The notes under the pieces: generated by a model | Database searches by the model: none | Seen by the model: only the letters and a program-made list of their open reading frames with translations | What the model was told of the DNA's origin: nothing | From: Candidatus Paracaedibacter symbiosus | Lineage (GTDB): Bacteria; Pseudomonadota; Alphaproteobacteria; Paracaedibacterales; Paracaedibacteraceae | Assembly (NCBI RefSeq): GCF_000757605.1 | Contig: NZ_JQAK01000004.1 | Span: forward strand, 97,233-138,468 | Direction: 5' to 3' | Length of the DNA stretch: 41,236 bases | Position numbers and translations under genes: made by a program | Shown: positions 34,609-41,236 of the stretch, piece by piece | How the letters are laid out: each line of letters begins with the position of its first letter | Position numbering within the stretch: position 1 is the stretch's first letter

Positions 34609-35202
34609 AAGGTAAGTCGAAATCCACTGTATAGCATCCCAGATAGGGCACAAACAAGACCAAATATAGAAAACGGAAGACCCAATACCAGAAAATGCTA
34701 ATAAAACTGTTGCGAAGATATTGTGATAATTAGGAAAAACAATTGGTTTTCTGCCATGCAACAATTCTTCCCCACAGTACTCGACAATTCGTGTTCTAAG
34801 AATTAAATCATTATACTTTTTAGACGAGAGCATAAGTCCTACAAATTCAAGCGAAGCAATCAACCTATAATAAGTCAATGCTACCAATGTTATCCCTACA
34901 ATAAACAGCAATACAAACTGTGTTATTGTAAAAAGGAAATAAAAAAAAATAGCAAAACAAAAGGTTAAGACGATATCCAAACCAATAATCCATCCGAGCT
35001 CATTACCAGAAAAATACACCCAACACTTACGATAGAGGCTTAATTCCGGATAAAAAACAACAAGTACTATATATTTCCAACTCCAAAACCACTCTTCTTG
35101 AGCTAATGGATCAAAATGATGCTGATAACAAACATAGGAAATAATGGTTATTGAGAAAAGAAACATAAATCTAACAAAAAACAATAAATATGATTTAACC
35201 AA
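34594..35202 (-). CDS. Predicted multi-pass membrane protein, unknown
   Basis: No family recognised. The frame of 202 codons encodes four to five hydrophobic segments (YLLFFVRFMFLFSITIISYV, IIGLDIVLTFCFAIFFYFLF, FVLLFIVGITLVALTYYRLI, VLLAFSGIGSSVFYIWSCLC). The frame is open through a nine-A run at 34941-34949. The start may be TTG 35202 or ATG 35166; neither has a strong ribosome site. It is convergent with the L,D-transpeptidase gene and overlaps its end by 15 bases. AT-rich DNA can give hydrophobic ORFs by chance, so this is moderately supported. Confidence 0.5.
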   Translation of the reverse strand: MVKSYLLFFVRFMFLFSITIISYVCYQHHFDPLAQEEWFWSWKYIVLVVFYPELSLYRKCWVYFSGNELGWIIGLDIVLTFCFAIFFYFLFTITQFVLLFIVGITLVALTYYRLIASLEFVGLMLSSKKYNDLILRTRIVEYCGEELLHGRKPIVFPNYHNIFATVLLAFSGIGSSVFYIWSCLCPIWDAIQWISTYLLCIP

Positions 35203-35570
35203 ATATAATGTTTATTTTCAATTGATGTTTGTCACTATTTTCTAGCGCATGACAGAAAGAGAAAAAATATAATTTTCCAAGTCACTTTTAGGCAGAAATT
35301 GGCTACTCGATAATGTTAGTGTCAGTCCGTCATTCGCAAACTTGTATTGAACCTTTTAAGCACTATTGACATACTGAATTTAGTTTTGTCTGAAAATCTA
35401 AGAAATAGCTTGAATACTCCTCATTTGCACCAGAAGATCGCCGGGAAGTGAAGGGCAAGAGCTAAAACTTCTTACCTTTTTCTAACTTTGAGGTAGAGTT
35501 CAAATAAATAGAAGTTAGCTTTAATCTAAAGAGCATTGACTTTAGTGAAAGTGGAAAAGATAAAGAAGTT
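35203..35570. other. Gene-free spacer
   Basis: No coding frame with a ribosome site, no RNA gene and no clear hairpin terminator were found. A short minus-strand frame (35462-35647) overlaps the end of pth and is considered a shadow. Confidence 0.5.
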
Positions 35571-36137
35571 CTATTGAAAACGAAGATGAACTTTGGTGAG
35601 CCACTTACCTGGGTCACTGTCAAAAAGAGTATCAATTTCACAAGCAACCGCTGACAACAAGTCCGTCAGCCATTCTTCATCAGAAGATTTAAAATTACTC
35701 AAAACATAACCAGAGACAGCCTCTTTAAAGCCAGGATGACCGATTCCTAGACGCAACCGCCAATAGTCTTGCCCTAAGCAAGAATCAATACTTCTCAGGC
35801 CATTATGCCCCCCAGCCCCACCACCTTTTTTGACCTTAATCTTACCAGGTAGTAAATCTAAATCATCATGTAGAACATAAAGATGGTCTACGGGAATTTT
35901 ATAAAATTTAGCAAGCTCTGCGACAGGCCGGCCAGACAAATTCATAAAGGTTATGGGCTTGCACAAAATCACACGATGATGGCCAATTTTGCCTTCACTC
36001 ACTTGAGCACTAAATTTTGTTTTAAAGGGAGGGAAATTATATTGATCTGCAATCGTATCGATTGCCATAAAACCTACATTGTGACGGTTCATAGAATACT
36101 GAGGACCAGGATTCCCTAAACCAACCACAATATACAT
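35571..36137 (-). CDS. pth: Peptidyl-tRNA hydrolase
   Basis: The 188-residue enzyme matches the bacterial Pth pattern: YIVVGLGNPGPQYSMNRHNV with catalytic His19, KPITFMNLSGRPV, LHDDLDLLPGKIKVKKGGGA and GGHNGLRSID. It recycles tRNA from stalled peptidyl-tRNA. It follows rplY directly (11 bases), an arrangement common in proteobacteria, and the two are probably co-transcribed. Confidence 0.95.
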   Translation of the reverse strand: MYIVVGLGNPGPQYSMNRHNVGFMAIDTIADQYNFPPFKTKFSAQVSEGKIGHHRVILCKPITFMNLSGRPVAELAKFYKIPVDHLYVLHDDLDLLPGKIKVKKGGGAGGHNGLRSIDSCLGQDYWRLRLGIGHPGFKEAVSGYVLSNFKSSDEEWLTDLLSAVACEIDTLFDSDPGKWLTKVHLRFQ

Positions 36138-36148
36138 AGGCGAAAAGT

Positions 36149-36739
36149 TTACGCTTCTTCTTTAGCAGTATCACTGCTGGAACCAACGATGGTAACCAAG
36201 GTTGCGTCACGTTCTTGATGCGTAGGCACAACACCTTTTGGCAAAGCGAGATCTGTTATGTGAATACCTTGGTTGATTTCCAATTTACTCAAGTCAACAA
36301 CGATTTGCTCTGGAATTGCGTTTGCAGGGCAAGTAACTTCGAGATTGTGATGAACGATGTTAATCGCGCCACCTTTTTTAACACCTGGAGCCTTGTCATC
36401 ATTAATGAAAGATAATGGAACGTTAACCGTAATTTTTGCATCTTTACTGACCCGTTGGAAGTCCACGTGGAGTGGATGATCTGATACCGGGTGCAATTGA
36501 ATGTCTTTTGCAAGCACATGCTGTTCTTTACCATCCAAAGAGATAGTGAACAAGCGGCTAAAGAAACCTGCTTTATACATTTCCTTGATCAAAACGCGTG
36601 GATCAAGCGCAATAAGTTGTGGCTCTTTATTGTTACCATAAACAATGCCTGGGACTAGACCGTCTTTACGTGTGGCTCTAGCGGCACTTGTACCTGAAGC
36701 TGCGCGGGATTGCACAACGATTGTTTCAACAGAACTCAT
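36149..36739 (-). CDS. rplY: 50S ribosomal protein L25 (CTC/TL5 form)
   Basis: The start at ATG 36739 is chosen because GGAG lies just upstream and homologues begin near MSSVETIVVQSRAASGTSAA; a longer frame to 36793 is not supported. The 196-residue product has the L25 beta-barrel (ARATRKDGLVPGIVYGNNKE; VDFQRVSKDAKITVNVPL) and the C-terminal TL5/CTC domain (GAINIVHHNLEVTCPANAIP, LEINQGIHITDL), with an Ala/Glu-rich end. It binds 5S rRNA. It is the first gene of a two-gene unit with pth and is divergent from glnA. Confidence 0.95.
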   Translation of the reverse strand: MSSVETIVVQSRAASGTSAARATRKDGLVPGIVYGNNKEPQLIALDPRVLIKEMYKAGFFSRLFTISLDGKEQHVLAKDIQLHPVSDHPLHVDFQRVSKDAKITVNVPLSFINDDKAPGVKKGGAINIVHHNLEVTCPANAIPEQIVVDLSKLEINQGIHITDLALPKGVVPTHQERDATLVTIVGSSSDTAKEEA

Positions 36740-36996
36740 GAAGTTACTCCGAAAAGTAAAAAAAATAAAACATACCTTGGCGAAGGTATACACCGTTTGG
36801 AAATTAAATGCAATGATAACATGAGAAAATTATATTTTCTAGACAGAAAAATTTAAAATTGAGTAAAACTCAACTGTAAAAATCACAGGCTACTGTGAAC
36901 CTATTCGAATTGTAATAATTTTTAATTTAATTTTTTATACATAGCGTTTATTGAATTGCTATATTCTTATCAGACACTTTAAATTGGATAATAATA

Positions 36997-38403
36997 ATGA
37001 CTGAGCAAACCAAATTTTTAAATTTCCTCAAAACTGAACAGGTTGATTTTGTCGATTTTCGCTTTAGTGATATGCTGGGGCAATGGCATCATATGTCCTT
37101 CCCACAGAATGCCGTCACCGAAGATGTTTTAGACGAAGGTATCTATTTCGATGGCTCTTCCATCGCCGGATGGCGGGCAATTCACGAGTCAGACATGGTC
37201 ATGAAGCCTGACTTATCTAAATATACGCTTGACCCTTTCTCCGCCCAAAAAACAGCAATTGTTATTTGCGATATATACGATCCACAATCAGGGAACGTCT
37301 ATGAAAGAGACCCACGCGGGATCGCTAGAAAAGCTGAGGAACACATTAAAAAATCAGGGATGGCCACAACAGCATTCTTTGGACCAGAAGCAGAATTTTT
37401 TATCTTTGACAATGTTCGTTTTGGATTACAAAAGCTAAGCTCATTTTACGAGATTGAAGCTGACGAATTCCCCTCTACTAACAGGCGGGCTTTAGAAGTT
37501 TCAGCGCATGGTCATCGCCCTCAACCAAAGGGTGGCTATATGCCAGTTGGCCCTCTTGACTCCCTCCATGATTTGCGGGCTGAAATGGTAACAACTATGG
37601 CAGAAATGGGATTAGAAATGGAAAAACACCACCATGAAGTAGCCCCTGCTCAACATGAACTTGGCTTTAAATTCGGGACACTTCTTGAAACAGCTGACCA
37701 TTTGCAGATCTATAAATACGTTGTTCGTAATGTGGCCCATACTTATGGCAAAACCGCAACTTTTATGCCAAAACCTATCTTCGGCGACAATGGTTCAGGC
37801 ATGCATGTTCATCAATCCTTATGGCATAACAATACACCACTTTTTGCTGGCAATGGATATAGTGGCCTTTCGGAAACAGCATTATACTATATTGGAGGGA
37901 TATTAAAACATGCAAAAGCGCTCAATGCGTTCACCAACCCCACCACCAACAGTTATAAGCGCCTCGTTCCTGGTTATGAAGCACCAGTAATCTTAGCCTA
38001 CTCTGCACAAAACAGATCTGCAGCTTGCCGTATCCCTTCTGCAAAAGGCGAAAAAGCAAAACGAGTTGAAGTTCGCTTCCCCGACCCACTAGCTAATCCT
38101 TATCTTGGATTTTCAGCCATGTTAATGGCAGGGTTGGATGGCATTCGCAACAAAATTCATCCAGGTGAGCCAGTCGATCACAATTTATTTGAAGAGGTGG
38201 AAATTGCGCGCACACTGCCAACTGTTTGCGGCTCTTTAGGCGAAGCCCTGAAAGCCTTGCAGGAAGATTATCAATTCTTGTTAGAAGGTGACGTCTTTAC
38301 AAAAGACTTCATCAATACGTATCTGACTTATAAATGGGAAGAAGTACATACCTATAATATGGCCCCTCACCCCATTGAATTCCAAAAGCTTTATTCGTTG
38401 TAG
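36997..38403 (+). CDS. glnA: Glutamine synthetase type I; adenylylation Tyr replaced by Phe
   Basis: The 468-residue enzyme is a full GS-I: DFRFSDMLGQWHHMSFP, FDGSSIAGWRAIHESDM, FFGPEAEFFIFD (metal ligands), GDNGSGMHVHQSLW, NPTTNSYKRLVPGYEAP (active-site loop) and RSAACRIP. It condenses glutamate and ammonia using ATP. In E. coli the Tyr adenylylated by GlnE sits in KNLYDLPPEE; the aligned segment here is HNLFEEVEIA, so Phe398 (codon TTT 38188-38190) replaces it. The flanks (DGIRNKIHPGEPVD before, PTVCGSLGEALKAL after) align without doubt. Covalent control by GlnE should be impossible. No glnB precedes it, unlike many alphaproteobacteria. A strong hairpin follows the stop. Confidence 0.96.
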   Translation: MTEQTKFLNFLKTEQVDFVDFRFSDMLGQWHHMSFPQNAVTEDVLDEGIYFDGSSIAGWRAIHESDMVMKPDLSKYTLDPFSAQKTAIVICDIYDPQSGNVYERDPRGIARKAEEHIKKSGMATTAFFGPEAEFFIFDNVRFGLQKLSSFYEIEADEFPSTNRRALEVSAHGHRPQPKGGYMPVGPLDSLHDLRAEMVTTMAEMGLEMEKHHHEVAPAQHELGFKFGTLLETADHLQIYKYVVRNVAHTYGKTATFMPKPIFGDNGSGMHVHQSLWHNNTPLFAGNGYSGLSETALYYIGGILKHAKALNAFTNPTTNSYKRLVPGYEAPVILAYSAQNRSAACRIPSAKGEKAKRVEVRFPDPLANPYLGFSAMLMAGLDGIRNKIHPGEPVDHNLFEEVEIARTLPTVCGSLGEALKALQEDYQFLLEGDVFTKDFINTYLTYKWEEVHTYNMAPHPIEFQKLYSL

Positions 38404-38424
38404 GGTCTGGAAGCTAGAGAGAAA

Positions 38425-38467
38425 GATGGTTTTGAGACATTTTAAGCTGAAGTGTCTTAAAGCCATC
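38425..38467 (+). terminator. Terminator hairpin of glnA
   Basis: An 18-bp stem (38425-38442 with 38450-38467), containing several G-U pairs, begins gatggttttgagac and has a 7-base loop. It starts 22 bases after the stop. The following T-run is short (ttt). From 38468 to 38657 no gene was seen. Confidence 0.65.
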
Positions 38468-38666
38468 TTTGCGCGAATTAGAGGAGAGATCCCAAGCTCT
38501 GTAAACTTTTCATGAGAGGGGCTATTTGGGCGCTTTTTGCCTCTCAATTTCCTCCAATTCCTTGAAGTGGCTCTCCTACTTCAAAGCATTTGGCTTTATT
38601 TTCGGCTAAAAATATCTCAAAATATCTTATAGTCACAAATATCCACAGAATCTAGGATAAAAAAGT

Positions 38667-38690
38667 GACTTCCGGATAAAACCAGAAGTC
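38667..38690 (-). terminator. Intrinsic terminator of ihfA
   Basis: On the minus strand gacttctgg / ccggaagtc forms a 9-bp stem with a 6-base loop, followed by acttttttat. It lies about 40 bases after the ihfA stop. Confidence 0.75.
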
Positions 38691-38731
38691 TCATAAATAA
38701 CGGTACGATATTCTAATACTGGAAATAAAAA

Positions 38732-39028
38732 TCAACCGTTTTCTTGAACTGTTTTTTTGAAAATTGGCGAAGCTTTGAAACTAATCACCTGACGCGCTGT
38801 AATTTTTGCTGAAACACCTGTTCTTGGATTGCGTCCCAAGCGTTCTGTTTTCTTGCGTACGGCAAATGTTCCAAAAGAAGAGATTTTCACAGAACGGCCA
38901 CTTGCCAAAGTTTTGCTAATTTCCCTTAAAACCGATTCCAAGATATCCGTTGCTTGTTGACGTGACACACTCGTTTTGTTGACAACATCAGAAACAATAT
39001 CAGCTCTTGTGACTGTTGAATCAGCCAT
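38732..39028 (-). CDS. ihfA: Integration host factor alpha subunit
   Basis: The 98-residue DNA-bending protein has the HU/IHF fold: SRQQATDILESVLREISKTL, GRSVKISSFGTFAVRKKTER, and the beta-arm signature GRNPRTGVSAKI. The order plsX-fabH-ihfA is the usual alphaproteobacterial arrangement, which supports IhfA rather than HU. It bends DNA in nucleoid organisation, transcription and recombination. Its partner ihfB is not in the window. It lies 40 bases after fabH. Confidence 0.9.
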   Translation of the reverse strand: MADSTVTRADIVSDVVNKTSVSRQQATDILESVLREISKTLASGRSVKISSFGTFAVRKKTERLGRNPRTGVSAKITARQVISFKASPIFKKTVQENG

Positions 39029-39068
39029 CTTAATCTTCCTCCATTACAAATAAAAAAGAATTAAAGTT

Positions 39069-40034
39069 TTACCAACGAATAAGCGCTGATCCCCATGTCA
39101 ATCCCCCCCCCATTGCCTCAAAAATAATTAAGTCATTTTCCTTAACACGGCCATCTGAAACCGCGTCATACAAGGCTAATGGAATAGACGCTGCAGAAGT
39201 ATTACCATGTTTATGAACAGTAATCACTACTTTTTCGCGTGGCAAATGAAAATGTTCAGAGACTGAATTAATGATACGAATATTTGCCTGATGTGGGATG
39301 AACCAATCAATATCAGCTGAGGTCAGTTGGTTAGCCTCAAGCGCCGTCATCACCGCTTGCCCCAACCGCTCAACTGCCAACTTAAAGATCTCACGCCCGC
39401 ACATTTTAAGCACACCCTCTTGTTTCTCCTGCCCAGGCCCTCCATCCACATACAGTAATTCTTTATAACTACCGTCAGAGAAGAGGTGTGTTGACAAAAT
39501 ACCGCGATTTGTTGCCGCATTGGTTGCCTGTAAGACTAAAGCACCTGCACCATCACCAAAAAGAACAGCTGTTGTCCGATCCTGCCGATCAAGAATCCGA
39601 CTCATGGATTCTGCGCCAATAACTAAAATTGTTTTAGCTTGGCCACAACGGATCATATTATCAGCAACAGATAAAGCATAAATAAATCCTGAACAAACAG
39701 CCTGCACATCAAAAGCAAAAGCCTTCTTGGCGCCTAATCTATGCTGAACAATGGTGGCAACAGAGGGAAAAATATTATCAGGTGTGGTTGTGGCCACAAT
39801 AATCGCGTCCACATCCAAGGCTGCTATAGAGGCATTCTTCAACGCCTCTTCCGCCGCACTCACGGCCATGTCAGAGGTTGTTTCACTCTCTGACGCAAAC
39901 CGTCTTTCCAGAATTCCAGTACGAGAAGCAATCCACTCGCTTGAGGTTTCCATAAATGTAGAAAAATAATCGTTAGTAATTACCTGGGATGGCAAATAGG
40001 TTCCACAACCAACTGGAATTGAGCGAAACATCAT
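39069..40034 (-). CDS. fabH: 3-oxoacyl-ACP synthase III
   Basis: The 321-residue thiolase-fold enzyme keeps the whole catalytic triad: Cys114 in DVQAVCSGF, His248 in FIPHQANIRI and Asn278 in HKHGNTSAAS. The C-terminal signature is FEAMGGGLTWGSALIRW. It condenses acetyl-CoA with malonyl-ACP to start fatty-acid synthesis. The start codon overlaps the plsX stop (ATGA), so translation is probably coupled. Confidence 0.95.
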   Translation of the reverse strand: MMFRSIPVGCGTYLPSQVITNDYFSTFMETSSEWIASRTGILERRFASESETTSDMAVSAAEEALKNASIAALDVDAIIVATTTPDNIFPSVATIVQHRLGAKKAFAFDVQAVCSGFIYALSVADNMIRCGQAKTILVIGAESMSRILDRQDRTTAVLFGDGAGALVLQATNAATNRGILSTHLFSDGSYKELLYVDGGPGQEKQEGVLKMCGREIFKLAVERLGQAVMTALEANQLTSADIDWFIPHQANIRIINSVSEHFHLPREKVVITVHKHGNTSAASIPLALYDAVSDGRVKENDLIIFEAMGGGLTWGSALIRW

Positions 40035-41059
40035 AAGCTAGCTCCGTAGATTTGTTGTAGTTTATTTTCTATTTCTTGGCCCATACCAACAGAATCAATT
40101 TCACTTGCAATACTTGCTGCCACATCAATCGCATAGCAGAATGCAAGCGCATCAGCCCCACCATGGCTTTTCACAGCCGCACTGCGCAATCCCAAAAAAA
40201 CAGCCCCGTTATGTAATCGAGGATCCATTTTGTTACGAACGTTTTTAAAGGCGGACGACGCTATCCAGTAACCAAGCCTCCCAAGAAAGGTCGCCGAAAG
40301 CGAGCCTTTAATAAGATTGAAGAGTAGACGAACAGCGCCTTCCATGGATTTTAAAGCGATATTGCCGGTAAAACCATCAGTCACCACAACATCCGCTTTT
40401 CCCATAGTAATATCATCACCTTCAACAAAGCCGATAAAGTTGATTTGATCGCTTTCTTTGAGGAGCTGAGCTGCTTCTTGAACAACAACATCACCTTTTT
40501 GTTCCTCAGTTCCGACATTTAATAAGCCCACTGTCGGTCGCTCTTTGCCAAGCAACCGACAAGCCAATGATTCTCCCATTACCGCAAATTGGACAAGATT
40601 ATCAAAGGAGCAATCAACATTTGCTCCTAAATCAAGACCAATACAAAAACCTTTAATTGTTGGAATTTTTGCTGCAATTGCGGGACGATCAATCTCACTA
40701 AGAGTATGGAGTAAAATTTTGGAAAGAGCCATATAGGCCCCAGTATTACCAGCGGAAACAACAGCTTGGCAAACCCCATCAGCCACTGATTGAACAGCAA
40801 GACGCATGCTTGATCGCTTGAGAGTACGAATCGCCACAGCTGGCTTCATATCTCCGGGAATTGCTTCATCGGTATGATGAACCATCACTTTATCTTGTAA
40901 TAAAGGAAAAGATCTGAGCAAAAGATCAATGCGAGAAGCATCCCCAAACATATGAAAGTGGCAGTCTAAACCTCTTTCAATAGCTAGACTAGCCCCCTCA
41001 ACAACGATTGCAGGAGCAGCGTCACCCCCCATTGCATCAAGAGCAATATTTATAGCCAT
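40031..41059 (-). CDS. plsX: Phosphate acyltransferase PlsX
   Basis: The 342-residue protein begins INIALDAMGGDAAPAIVVEG, the family signature, and continues with SAGNTGAYMALSKILL, RPAIAAKIPTIKGFCIGLDL, VGLLNVGTEEQKGD and DVVVTDGFTGNIALKSMEGA. It makes acyl-phosphate from acyl-ACP for phospholipid synthesis. It heads the plsX-fabH-ihfA unit. The ribosomal gene rpmF, often just upstream, is not seen in the 177 bases left in the window. Confidence 0.95.
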   Translation of the reverse strand: MAINIALDAMGGDAAPAIVVEGASLAIERGLDCHFHMFGDASRIDLLLRSFPLLQDKVMVHHTDEAIPGDMKPAVAIRTLKRSSMRLAVQSVADGVCQAVVSAGNTGAYMALSKILLHTLSEIDRPAIAAKIPTIKGFCIGLDLGANVDCSFDNLVQFAVMGESLACRLLGKERPTVGLLNVGTEEQKGDVVVQEAAQLLKESDQINFIGFVEGDDITMGKADVVVTDGFTGNIALKSMEGAVRLLFNLIKGSLSATFLGRLGYWIASSAFKNVRNKMDPRLHNGAVFLGLRSAAVKSHGGADALAFCYAIDVAASIASEIDSVGMGQEIENKLQQIYGASL

Positions 41060-41236
41060 TGGGTATACCCTCTTGATGCCATACCAATCATATAAACCGC
41101 AGGCATTCTATAGTATAAGTTATTTTTGATGCTCTTCACTTTACACCCCATATTTTGTGAAGTAGGAACGCTACCCCTAAAAAATAGGAGTGATTTTAAA
41201 GCGCTATACCTTTAAAATCTCTCTCAGACAGAAACG

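Noticed and set aside
38630..38650. DnaA-box-like sequence (tatccacag) between glnA and ihfA, possible origin
   Set aside because: A single imperfect box without a cluster, AT-rich unwinding region or origin-type neighbours.

Overview
The window looks like a chromosomal segment of an intracellular alphaproteobacterium, most likely Holosporales (the Paracaedibacter / Odyssella / Caedibacter type of amoeba or ciliate symbiont). This rests on alphaproteobacterial housekeeping genes (rpsD, plsX-fabH-ihfA, rplY-pth, a COX15-type ctaA, isovaleryl-CoA dehydrogenase), AT-rich spacers, many decayed insertion sequences, and a high density of secreted eukaryote-like proteins. The taxonomic call is inference from gene content, not a database match.

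Positions 1-18.8 kb form an accessory region. In order it holds: a partial leucine-rich-repeat protein; an IS481-family transposase remnant carrying the 3' end (domains V-VI) of a group II intron; a secreted F-box-like protein with basic, NLS-like stretches; an intact umuD next to a decayed umuC; two tandem paralogous small basic membrane proteins; an MHS-type MFS transporter; a secreted TcdA/TcdB-like glycosyltransferase; a secreted protein with Trp-centred helical repeats bracketed by inverted IS6-like remnants; a secreted LicD-methyltransferase fusion; a secreted GT32-like glycosyltransferase; a small secreted coiled-coil protein; a ferritin-like DUF2383 protein; and a second secreted F-box-like protein. 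Between them lie remnants of IS66, IS6, IS630, IS110 and IS1595 elements.

Positions 19.1-28.2 kb are a calmer, visibly more GC-rich housekeeping block: comEC, gltX, ctaA (heme A synthase), ivd and polA. A second small accessory patch follows at 28.4-30.8 kb, with a secreted Sel1/TPR protein, an XRE-regulator remnant and a secreted protein of uncertain family.

Positions 31.2-41.1 kb are again core: rpsD, an EamA transporter, an L,D-transpeptidase, a small membrane protein, pth, rplY, glnA, ihfA, fabH and plsX.

Two themes stand out. First, at least eight predicted Sec-secreted proteins with eukaryote-like or sugar-transferring folds cluster here and look like a host-interaction repertoire; the LicD-methyltransferase fusion with its neighbouring glycosyltransferase is the most unusual. 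Second, four otherwise well-preserved genes (the GT32-like enzyme, the second F-box-like protein, the Sel1 protein and the EamA transporter) are each broken by exactly one missing base in an A/T run of 7-8, and adding one base restores the frame each time. This could be phase variation, transcriptional slippage or homopolymer under-calling. The glutamine synthetase also has Phe where the adenylylated Tyr is expected.
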